Position numbers and translations under genes: made by a program
Assembly: GCA_028292405.1 (NCBI GenBank)
Contig: JAQGMJ010000030.1
Coordinates: forward strand, 222,039-286,038
Source: Betaproteobacteria bacterium
GTDB taxonomy: Bacteria > Pseudomonadota > Gammaproteobacteria > Burkholderiales > JAEUOS01
Length of the DNA: 64,000 bases
Direction: 5' to 3'
Part shown: positions 36,406 to 43,706 of the stretch, piece after piece
How positions within the stretch are numbered: position 1 is the stretch's first letter
Layout: the number at the start of each line of letters is the position of its first letter
The notes under the pieces: model-generated
The model's input: only the letters and a program-made list of their open reading frames with translations
Told to the model about the DNA's origin: nothing
Databases searched by the model: none

Positions 36406-36840
36406 ATGAACACCGTTACCCCCGTTCTTGCCCCGTTTCACCTCGCCTTTCCGGTCCACAGCATCGCCGCCGCGCGCGGGTTTTACGGCGAGCTGCTCGG
36501 CTGCCCCGAAGGCCGCAGCGCGCCCGACTGGGTCGATTTCAATTTCTACGGCCACCAGATCGTCGCCCACCTGGCGCCCGAGCAAGCCGGCCACGCCAGC
36601 ACCAATGCGGTCGACGGCGACAACGTCCCGGTGCGCCATTTCGGCGTGGTGCTGTCGATGGGCGAATGGCAGAGCATCGCCGACAAGCTCGAAGGCGCCG
36701 GCATCGACTTCATCATCAAGCCGCACATCCGCTTCAAGGGCGAAGTCGGTGAGCAGGCCACGATGTTCTTCCTCGACCCCTCGGGCAACGCGATGGAGAT
36801 CAAGGCCTTCGCCAACATGGCTTCGCTGTTCGCCAAATAA
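36406..36840 (+). CDS. VOC-family protein (glyoxalase/dioxygenase-like)
   Basis: A 144-residue single-module VOC protein: FHLAFPVHSIAAARGFYGEL begins the first beta-alpha-beta unit with a potential metal His, VRHFGVVLSMGEWQSIADKL the second, and MFFLDPSGNAMEIKAF ends with the Glu that normally binds metal. Such proteins act as lyases, isomerases or dioxygenases. A related protein is often annotated as a dioxygenase of the extradiol class, but the substrate is open. Stands alone. Confidence 0.85.
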   Translation: MNTVTPVLAPFHLAFPVHSIAAARGFYGELLGCPEGRSAPDWVDFNFYGHQIVAHLAPEQAGHASTNAVDGDNVPVRHFGVVLSMGEWQSIADKLEGAGIDFIIKPHIRFKGEVGEQATMFFLDPSGNAMEIKAFANMASLFAK

Positions 36841-36903
36841 GCAGTTCCGCGCCGCAAGAAGGCGCGCGGCGCGCGGGGTTTATGATGTCGCGCCCATGCT
36901 TTA

Positions 36904-36922
36904 CGTGAACTCACTGTTCACG
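36904..36922. promoter_or_regulatory. Perfect palindrome upstream of the alpha/beta hydrolase
   Basis: CGTGAAC and GTTCACG are exact inverses with five bases between them. The site lies 75 bases upstream of the hydrolase start and 64 downstream of the VOC gene. The size and symmetry fit a dimeric transcription factor; the LysR gene at 39028-39939 is one possible owner but LysR sites usually have a T-N11-A core, which is not seen. Confidence 0.5.
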
Positions 36923-36996
36923 AAACAGCGTTGATGCCAGGCCGTCCCGGAGAGGACAATGCCCGGCTCCCCTTTGCGCACCACAGGAGATTTATC

Positions 36997-37938
36997 TTGA
37001 GCACCCCGAACACCCCCGTAAAAGTCACCTGGACCGGCGGCCGCGAATACTGGACCAAGCGCGAGCCCGGCATCGACCTCTTCATGTGGCGCAAGTCGCC
37101 CAAGGGGAAAGCGTCCGAATTCCCGGTCTTTTTCGTCCACGGCTCCTCGATGGCCGCGCAGCCGACCTTCGACCTGACGGTGCCCGGCCGGCCGTTCTCC
37201 TCGGCGATGGACTGGTTCGTCGACAAGGGGTTCGACACCTGGTGCGTGGACTGCGAAGGCTACGGCCGCTCCAGCAAGCACCGCGACATCAATTTCGACA
37301 TCACCAACGGCGCCGCCGACCTGGCCGCCGCCAGCGAATTCATCCTCAAGGAAACCGGGGCCAAGAAGCTGCTGGTATACGGCATTTCCTCCGGCGCGCT
37401 CAAGGGCGCGCTGTTCGCGCAAAACCATCCGGAGCGTGTCGAGCGCATCGCCCTGGACGCCTTTGTCTGGACCGGGGAGGGCAGCCACACCCTGGACAAC
37501 CGCAAGAAGCGCCTGAACGAGTGGCTGAGCATGAACCGCCGCCCGATCGACCAGGCTTTCGTGCGCAGCATTTTCGAGCGCGACCATCCGGACACGGCGG
37601 ACGCGGCAACGGTACAGGCCTTCGCCGACGCCATCCTGACGCTGGACGATTCCGTACCCACCGGCACCTATGTCGACATGTGCTCCAAGCTGCCGGTGGT
37701 GGACCCGAAAAAGCTCGAGATGGCCACGCTGATCATGCGCGGCGAGTTCGACGGTATCGCAAGCTACGACGACCTGGCGGCGTTCTTCAAGGAACTGCCG
37801 AACAACGACAAGCAGTTCACCGTGATGGCGGGCATCTCCCACGCCAGCTTCCAGCAGAAGAACTACATGATGTGCTATCACATCCTGCATTCCTTCTTCA
37901 CCCAGCCGGCGCCGATCTATCGCGCCGACGGCCACTAG
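36997..37938 (+). CDS. Alpha/beta-fold hydrolase
   Basis: A 313-residue serine hydrolase. The oxyanion-loop VFFVHGSSM and the nucleophile elbow YGISSGALKG (GxSxG) are visible; an Asp in MRGEFDGIASYDD and the His in AGISHASFQQ complete a likely triad. I start it at the TTG at 36997 because AGGAGA lies six bases upstream and the protein then begins MSTPNTPVKVTW; an in-frame ATG at 36931 has no such site. It precedes a TctC receptor by five bases, so the receptor may bring in an ester or amide substrate. Confidence 0.85.
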   Translation: MSTPNTPVKVTWTGGREYWTKREPGIDLFMWRKSPKGKASEFPVFFVHGSSMAAQPTFDLTVPGRPFSSAMDWFVDKGFDTWCVDCEGYGRSSKHRDINFDITNGAADLAAASEFILKETGAKKLLVYGISSGALKGALFAQNHPERVERIALDAFVWTGEGSHTLDNRKKRLNEWLSMNRRPIDQAFVRSIFERDHPDTADAATVQAFADAILTLDDSVPTGTYVDMCSKLPVVDPKKLEMATLIMRGEFDGIASYDDLAAFFKELPNNDKQFTVMAGISHASFQQKNYMMCYHILHSFFTQPAPIYRADGH

Positions 37939-37943
37939 GGCGC

Positions 37944-38966
37944 ATGATGTTCGCGCCTGATCGTTGCGAGAGACGCGCGCTGCTCGCGCCCCGTCGTCTC
38001 GCCGCTTCCCTGGCCCTGCCGCTGGCGGCGCTTGCCGCCGCGGCAAGTCTGCCTGCGCACGCCGCCGGCGCCTATCCCGATCATCCGATCACCCTGGTGG
38101 TGCCGTTTGCCCCGGGTGGCTACACCGACGTCGTCGCGCGCCTGCTGGCCGACAAGATGGGCGCGGGCCTGGGCCAGGCGGTGGTGGTGGACAATCGCCC
38201 GGGCGCCGGCTCTTCGATCGGCACCAAGTACCTGGCGCACGCGAAAAACGACGGCTACACCGTCGGCTTGGTATCGCTCTCCCTGGTGATCGCGCCCTAC
38301 CTGTACCACCCGGCGCCGTTCGACCCGATGAAGGACTTCGCCCCGGTGGCCAAGCTGGCCGAGGCGCCCTCGGTGCTGGTGGTCAACCCGCAGTTTCCGC
38401 CGAAGAACGTGGCTGAGATGATCGCGCTGGCAAAGGCGCAGCCGAACACCATCGGCTATGCCTCTTCGGGCAACGGCAGCACCCAGCAACTGGTGGGCGC
38501 CTATTTCGCCTGGGCCACCGGCACCAAGCTCAGCCACGTGCCTTACAAAGGCAGCAACCAGTCTATCGTCGATGTGGTCGGCGGCGTGGTGCAGACCAGC
38601 TTCGTCGGCATTTCCAACGCCTTGCAACTGGTGCGCTCCGGCCGCCTGCGCGCGCTGGCGGTGACTTCGGCGCAGCGCGCGCCGGAGCTGCCCGAGGTGC
38701 CCACGCTGGTGGAGTCCGGCGTCAAGGGCGCGGTGATCACCGGCTGGCTGGGCATGGTGGCGCCCGCCGGCACACCGCCGGAAATCATCGCGCGCCTGCG
38801 CAGCGAATCAGCCAAGGCGCTGTCGGCGCCGAGCGCCAAGGGCGCCCTGACGACGGCCGGGGTTGATCTCAGCCTGCTGAACGAAACCGAGTTCGACAAG
38901 CTGCTGAAGGCGGAGTCCGAACGCTGGGGCAAGGTGATCCGCGAGACCGGCGCCAGGGTCGACTGA
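37944..38966 (+). CDS. TctC/Bug-family periplasmic solute receptor
   Basis: A 340-residue exported protein with a signal peptide ending near AAASLPAHAAGAYP (about residue 38). The Bug fold is clear: ITLVVPFAPGGYTDVVARLL with the loop that binds a carboxylate, VVDNRPGAGSSIGTKYLA, GYASSGNGSTQQLVGAYF and VPYKGSNQSIVDVVGG. Genes for the TctA/TctB membrane subunits are absent nearby, as usual for the many orphan receptors of Burkholderiales. ATG codons at 37944 and 37947 are both possible. Forms an operon with the hydrolase. Confidence 0.92.
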   Translation: MMFAPDRCERRALLAPRRLAASLALPLAALAAAASLPAHAAGAYPDHPITLVVPFAPGGYTDVVARLLADKMGAGLGQAVVVDNRPGAGSSIGTKYLAHAKNDGYTVGLVSLSLVIAPYLYHPAPFDPMKDFAPVAKLAEAPSVLVVNPQFPPKNVAEMIALAKAQPNTIGYASSGNGSTQQLVGAYFAWATGTKLSHVPYKGSNQSIVDVVGGVVQTSFVGISNALQLVRSGRLRALAVTSAQRAPELPEVPTLVESGVKGAVITGWLGMVAPAGTPPEIIARLRSESAKALSAPSAKGALTTAGVDLSLLNETEFDKLLKAESERWGKVIRETGARVD

Positions 38967-39027
38967 GCGACGCAGGGCAGGGCGCCGTTGCCCTGCGCCT
39001 CCGTTCCGCGGTACCGCCGTTCACCGC

Positions 39028-39939
39028 TCAGGCGATGCCGGCGTCCCAGTACGGCTGCTCGCCAAATTCCTCTTCGAGAAAGCGAATGAAGGTCTGCACC
39101 GCGTGCGAGATGGTCGGGTTCGGCAGGTAGGCGGCGTATACCACCTGCGCCGGCAGACGGTATTCCGGCAGCAGTTGCACCAGCCGCCCGTCGCGCAAAT
39201 GGCTGCTCGCCGCCATCGTCGGCAGGGCGGCGATGCCAAGGTTCTGCAATACGCCTTCGAGCACGCCATCGGCATTGTTCGCGCGGTAATTGCCGCGCAC
39301 CCGCACCGTCTGCGCGCCGCCCGGCCCCTCGAAACTCCATTCACCGCGGGTGTTGCGGCAATAGACCAGGCAGTTGTGCGCGGCCAGGTCCTGCGGCGCG
39401 CGCGGCGTGCCATGTTCTTCCAGGTAGGCCGGCGCGGCGCAGAGGATCCAGCGCAGCGGCGCCAGCTTGCGCGCCACCAGCGAGAGCAGGCGCGGCTCCT
39501 CGGCGGAGCGGATCACCACGTCGGCGCCGGTGGTGATCAGGTCGACGAACTTGTCGGTGAGGTTGATCTCGATCGACACCTCGGGATGGCGCTTGACGAA
39601 GCGGGCGATCGCCGGCACCAGGTGCAGGCGGCCGAAGCACAGGGCCGCGCTGATGCGCACCACGCCGCCGGGTGCCTCGCGAAACTGCTCCAGCTGGCTG
39701 CGGGCATTGTCGACATGGTCGATCAGCTCGCGGCAGCGCTGGTAGAACATTTCACCGGCGGCGGTCAGGCCGAGCTTGCGGGTGGTCCGGTGCAGGAGCT
39801 TGACGCCGAGCGACCGTTCGAGGTCGCCGATGTGCTTGCTGACCAGCGCCTTGGAGACATCGAGCTTTTCGGCGGCGGTGGAAAAGCTGCCGGCGTCGGT
39901 GACGGTGACGAAGGTAACGAATTCGTTGAGATTAAGCAT
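39028..39939 (-). CDS. LysR-type transcriptional regulator
   Basis: A 303-residue regulator. The winged helix-turn-helix is at residues 1-60 (FVTVTDAGSFSTAAEKLDVS, then KALVSKHIGDLERSLGVKLL), followed by the effector-binding domain, beginning VVRISAALCFGRLHLVPAIA. It converges on the hydrolase-TctC operon and diverges from the exported-protein gene at 40212. Its target is not shown by the sequence; the hydrolase-TctC operon is the nearest metabolic unit. Confidence 0.92.
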   Translation of the reverse strand: MLNLNEFVTFVTVTDAGSFSTAAEKLDVSKALVSKHIGDLERSLGVKLLHRTTRKLGLTAAGEMFYQRCRELIDHVDNARSQLEQFREAPGGVVRISAALCFGRLHLVPAIARFVKRHPEVSIEINLTDKFVDLITTGADVVIRSAEEPRLLSLVARKLAPLRWILCAAPAYLEEHGTPRAPQDLAAHNCLVYCRNTRGEWSFEGPGGAQTVRVRGNYRANNADGVLEGVLQNLGIAALPTMAASSHLRDGRLVQLLPEYRLPAQVVYAAYLPNPTISHAVQTFIRFLEEEFGEQPYWDAGIA

Positions 39940-40079
39940 GTGCAGCGTGGCGAATGAAAGCGGTTGCCGGGCCGGGTGAAATCAGCCCGGTGGTTATACA
40001 CCGGTCCGGCCGTCCGGGTGAATCTTTTCCCCGAACAGTGGGCAGGTGGCTGCCATGGCCTTTCCGTGGGGACATGGAT

Positions 40080-40108
40080 TGAACCAAATCCGCGCCAGCA
40101 GCGACTTA
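40080..40108 (+). promoter_or_regulatory. ECF-type promoter box 1 (TGAACC-N16-CGACTTA)
   Basis: TGAACC at 40080-40085 and CGACTTA at 40102-40108 are separated by exactly 16 bases. The same pair with the same spacing occurs at 42369, 45587 and 49789. The -35 core GAAC is typical of ECF sigma promoters. It lies 104 bases upstream of the ATG at 40212. Confidence 0.82.
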
Positions 40109-40211
40109 CGCACGTAAGCAGCAAAACCCGCGCTATACCGCTGCGACAGGGCGAGCGGTCCACCGTCTTGACCGCGCGGATTTGCGGTGCTTGTCTCCAG
40201 GGAGAAAAACA

Positions 40212-41807
40212 ATGCGTTCAACGCCGATTCCGGTTCGTCTGTTCCTGCTCGCCGCGGCACTGTTCGCCGGCGCCCCCGCGCTGGCGGGCACCATATTGAG
40301 CAGCAGCTCGACGCCGGCCACCGCGCAACTGCCGGCCAGCGGCGGCGTCACGGTGCAGCACAATTTCGACATCAAGTATTTCAACAACGAAACCTTCGGC
40401 TGCGGCGCGCGCCTCTCGTATTCGGACGGGGTTCCCGCCGAGACCATCACCATCAAGAAGCCGCTGGACAAGGTCAGCAAGTCGCGGCAATACAGCGCCA
40501 CCGGCAGCTACAAGGCGACCCTCGAAGGCTTTGCCTTCGGCGGCATGGTCGCCTGTCTGGGCAGCCAGACCACCAGCGCGACGGTGCAGGGCAAGGTCGG
40601 TGGCGAAAGCCTGTTCCAGCCAGCCGCGCCCGGGGCTGGTTCCACGCTCAGCCTGGTCAAGGCGAAGCTGACTTCCCTGACCCTGGCGCAGACGAGCATC
40701 CCGCCGAGCAACAGCACCACCGTGGTCTACACGCTCGCCGCCGACAAGCCGATCGCCAATTGCGAAATGACGTATGAACTGCTCACCAACGCCAGCGGTA
40801 CCGACACGATCAACATCTCCCTGATCAACCCGCTGGACATCGGGCTGATGACCCTGCCGGTGCAGGCCAAGAGTTTCAGCATGGGCACCCTGATGAACAA
40901 CGGGCAGTACCGCACCGGTTCGTTGCGCCTGTTCATGCGCGCCAAGGATACGCCCACCAATACCTGCACCGGCGCGGTCCATGCGGACTTCGAGATCAAG
41001 GTGCCGGCCTCGCAGATCGTCCAGGTGATGCCGATGGTCACGCTGGATCTGACCAGCATCACCGGCGTCAAGCTGGCGCCGGACTGGTACGACTTCCTGC
41101 GCAAGCAGTACACCGTGGCGATCCTGGGCAAAGGCAGCCAGAAGTGCAGCTACCAGGTCGAATTCAAGAGCGGCGGTTTCAGCTACACCAGCAACGCGAA
41201 CAACAGCGTGCTGCCGATGCAGCTTGACATGTTCAGCGCCGACCTGCCGGCCGGCAACTATACGGTGACGGTCAAGGGGGCGCCAGCCGACGCGTCGAAC
41301 CCGCAGAACGTCCCCTGCGCCGGGCAGGCCAGCACCAGCGCCAAGGTTAGCGTGCCGCCGATGGCCATGGGCATCAGCAGCACCACGATGAAGGTGACCA
41401 AGACCAACAATGCGGTGCTCACGCAAGCCAATGTCAGCCTGCCGCTGACCGAGCTGAAAGCCATCGCCCTCGACGTCAAGTTCAGCAACAGCATCAACAC
41501 CGACCACAATTCGCCGCAAAGCTGCGCCTACCAGGTGACGACGGCGTGGCCGCAGGGCGGCTCCACAGTGGCCTACTACATCGCGCAGGGCGCGGCGGAC
41601 AACGGCGTGCCGGTGACTGATGCCGGCAACAACGGCATCTACAACAAGGGCCCCGGCGTCTACACCATCACCGTCGAAGGCACCTCGTCGATTCCGGGGA
41701 ACACCAGCGCGATTGCCTGCGTCGGCTCGTTGCAGCACAAGGTCACGCTGACTTCGACGCTGGACCAGGTGATCCTGCAGCCGGATCTGCAGTTGATCAA
41801 CAAATAA
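40212..41807 (+). CDS. Exported Cys-containing beta-rich repeat protein, unknown function
   Basis: A 531-residue protein with a signal peptide cleaved after ALA (residue 25). The rest is Ser/Thr/Asn-rich, predicted beta, and built of about four modules of 95-130 residues, each with two cysteines far apart, e.g. QKCSYQVEFKSGGFSYTSN then NYTVTVKGAPADASNPQNV and PCAGQAST; the cysteines could form one disulfide per module. No LPXTG, lipobox or membrane segment is present, so it is periplasmic or secreted. GGGAGA seven bases upstream sets the start. Preceded by ECF box 1. The single-module protein at 49878 looks related. Confidence 0.8.
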   Translation: MRSTPIPVRLFLLAAALFAGAPALAGTILSSSSTPATAQLPASGGVTVQHNFDIKYFNNETFGCGARLSYSDGVPAETITIKKPLDKVSKSRQYSATGSYKATLEGFAFGGMVACLGSQTTSATVQGKVGGESLFQPAAPGAGSTLSLVKAKLTSLTLAQTSIPPSNSTTVVYTLAADKPIANCEMTYELLTNASGTDTINISLINPLDIGLMTLPVQAKSFSMGTLMNNGQYRTGSLRLFMRAKDTPTNTCTGAVHADFEIKVPASQIVQVMPMVTLDLTSITGVKLAPDWYDFLRKQYTVAILGKGSQKCSYQVEFKSGGFSYTSNANNSVLPMQLDMFSADLPAGNYTVTVKGAPADASNPQNVPCAGQASTSAKVSVPPMAMGISSTTMKVTKTNNAVLTQANVSLPLTELKAIALDVKFSNSINTDHNSPQSCAYQVTTAWPQGGSTVAYYIAQGAADNGVPVTDAGNNGIYNKGPGVYTITVEGTSSIPGNTSAIACVGSLQHKVTLTSTLDQVILQPDLQLINK

Positions 41808-42368
41808 CGGCGGCCATACAGCGGATGAAGATGTTTCGACACGCAGCCGGCGCCGCGACCAGGCAGGCCGCGTACGCCGGCGGCCGCATTTGGCGCGCGC
41901 GGGCGCACGACGATGTGGCCCCGGCCCTGTTTTGAGCTGCCTGCGCACCAACCCGGTATCAACCGGCCATACCATATACATCACTTTGTCAGCCGCGCGT
42001 GATATCGCCGGCAGGCGCCATCGTTTTCCTTGCGTGCCGCCGCTTTTGCCGGTATCTTTGCCGGCTCGATGCAAGGGGGAACGCTTGACGGGAATGCCGC
42101 AGGCGCTTGCATCCAGTACCTTTGAAAAACACTGCTTGAACCTGCCCGGCACACCAGGCGGGCTTGCGGCTCGCGTCCGCAGGCTTGACCGTATCCGGCA
42201 TGTCGGGCGGACCGCAACCAGGGAAAGTGGCGTGAGGGGTTTGTTCTTCGCGTCCGTACCAAGCCAAGCTGTCCGTATGCACAACAGGGACCGACTCTCG
42301 TCAAACCGTCCGGGCCTCTTCCCGCCGCCGGGATATCTGCGTCTTCGCGCATTCATTCGCGTTTTGCT
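41808..42368. other. Intergenic region upstream of the sigma-factor operon
   Basis: About 560 bases with no supported gene. Frames in it are arginine/proline-rich, have no ribosome sites and look like GC-driven chance. A second TGAACC occurs near 42138 but without the partner CGACTTA at the right distance. Confidence 0.55.
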
Positions 42369-42397
42369 TGAACCCTTCGGGCAAAATATGCGACTTA
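42369..42397 (+). promoter_or_regulatory. ECF-type promoter box 2, upstream of the sigma-factor gene
   Basis: TGAACC at 42369-42374, 16 bases, then CGACTTA at 42391-42397. It lies 34 bases before the GTG start of the sigma factor, the expected place for an autoregulated promoter. Confidence 0.85.
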
Positions 42398-42431
42398 TTT
42401 CACATGAATGCGGCGTGCCGGCGAGGTTGGC

Positions 42432-43022
42432 GTGACTGATACAGCCAAGACTCCTACCGATCCGGCAGCGGCGCTCGAAGCCGAGCTTGCTGTGTTGTTG
42501 CGCAGGATGGCCGCCGGGGATGAACCGGCGCTCACCGTGCTCCATGCCAGGCTCAACCGCAGGATTTACGCGTTCGCCCTGCGGCGGCTTTCCGATCCGG
42601 ACCTGGCAGAGGAGGTAGTGGTGGAAACCTTGTACGAAACCTGGCGTCACGCCGGGCGCTTCGAAGGGCGCTCCAAAGTCAGCACCTGGGTGCTGGGCAT
42701 CGCCCACCACAAGGCGATGGACAAGCTGCGCGCCAACGGCACCCGCCAGTATGAAGACCTCGGCGAAGAGGCCGAGCAGATCGCCGATCCGGCGCCCGAC
42801 ACCTACACGCGCATCGCGCAGCGCCAGCAGGGCGAGCAGATCCGCGCCTGCATGGATACGCTGCCCGACGAGCAGCGCGAAGCCCTGCTGCTGGTGTTCT
42901 ACGAAGACATGACGCTGGGCGAAGTCGCCGGCGTGCAGTCGTGCCCGGAAAACACCGTGAAGACGCGCCTGTTCCACGCCCGCCGCAAGATGCGCGAGTG
43001 CCTGGAACGGCAGACGCGCTAA
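42432..43022 (+). CDS. ECF-family RNA polymerase sigma factor
   Basis: A 196-residue sigma-70 factor with only regions 2 and 4. Region 2 covers about 25-100 (IYAFALRRLSDPDLAEEVVV, ETLYETWRHAGRFEGRSKVS, TWVLGIAHHKAMDKLR); region 4 about 130-185 (LPDEQREALLLVFYEDMTLG, CPENTVKTRLFHARRKMREC). A GTG start at 42432 is preferred because GAGG lies a few bases upstream; an ATG at 42408 falls just behind the promoter box and lacks a ribosome site. The anti-sigma gene follows after nine bases. It probably recognises the four boxes in this locus. Confidence 0.93.
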   Translation: MTDTAKTPTDPAAALEAELAVLLRRMAAGDEPALTVLHARLNRRIYAFALRRLSDPDLAEEVVVETLYETWRHAGRFEGRSKVSTWVLGIAHHKAMDKLRANGTRQYEDLGEEAEQIADPAPDTYTRIAQRQQGEQIRACMDTLPDEQREALLLVFYEDMTLGEVAGVQSCPENTVKTRLFHARRKMRECLERQTR

Positions 43023-43031
43023 GGCAACATC

Positions 43032-43706
43032 GTGACCGACACCTCTCCCGACGACCTGCGGCGTATCCGCGACCTGTTGCCCTGGTACGTCAACGGTACC
43101 CTGACGGCCGAGCAGCGCGCCGAAGTCGAGGCGACGCTGGCGCAATCGCAGGAACTGCGCGCCGAAGCAGAGTGGCTGGCCGCGGTGCGCGACCAGCTGA
43201 AGCAGAAGAACGACACCCAGGCCGACGGCCAGCGCGAGGCCGGCGCCGAACAGGCAGGCCTGCAAACCTTGCTCGGCCTGGTGCGGGCGGAAAAGAAAAA
43301 ACGGCCGGCGCTCAATCCCGGCCGGGGCCACCCGGGATTCGGCGAGCGGCTGTCGCAGTGGCTGGGCGGCTGGATGCAGCCGGTGTTCATGGTGGCGGCC
43401 TGTCTGGTGGTGGTGCAGGCGGTGGTGATCGGCACGCTGCTGCATCGCACCGGCGACAACAGCATCACCCCGGCCGGGGCCGCCGCCAGCACGGCAGCGG
43501 GCCCGCTGCTGCAGGTGGTGTTCCACGAAACCGCCACCGAGGCGGCGCTGCGCGCGGCGTTGATCGGGGCGAGCGTGGAAATCGTCGCCGGGCCAGGGCA
43601 ACTGGGCGTCTACACCGTGCGCACCGCGCCCGACCGCGCGGACGCCGCGATAGCGGTCCTGCGCCAGAATGCCGCCGTCGAAAGCGTGAGTCGCGTAACA
43701 CCATGA
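43032..43706 (+). CDS. Membrane-bound anti-sigma factor
   Basis: A 224-residue protein: cytoplasmic N-terminus RRIRDLLPWYVNGTLTAEQR with the 'LPWYVNG' motif of anti-sigma domains but without the HxxxCxxC zinc ligands, a membrane segment at about 118-137 (VFMVAACLVVVQAVVIGTLL), and a periplasmic domain LQVVFHETATEAALRAALIG then GPGQLGVYTVRTAP. It starts at GTG with AAGG upstream. It should hold the sigma factor inactive until a periplasmic event releases it. Its stop overlaps the start of the protease gene (ATGA). Confidence 0.87.
   Translation: MTDTSPDDLRRIRDLLPWYVNGTLTAEQRAEVEATLAQSQELRAEAEWLAAVRDQLKQKNDTQADGQREAGAEQAGLQTLLGLVRAEKKKRPALNPGRGHPGFGERLSQWLGGWMQPVFMVAACLVVVQAVVIGTLLHRTGDNSITPAGAAASTAAGPLLQVVFHETATEAALRAALIGASVEIVAGPGQLGVYTVRTAPDRADAAIAVLRQNAAVESVSRVTP

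Noticed and set aside
42134-42170. Another TGAACC in the gap before the sigma factor as an extra ECF box
   Set aside because: No CGACTTA follows at 16 bases; only one of two elements is present.
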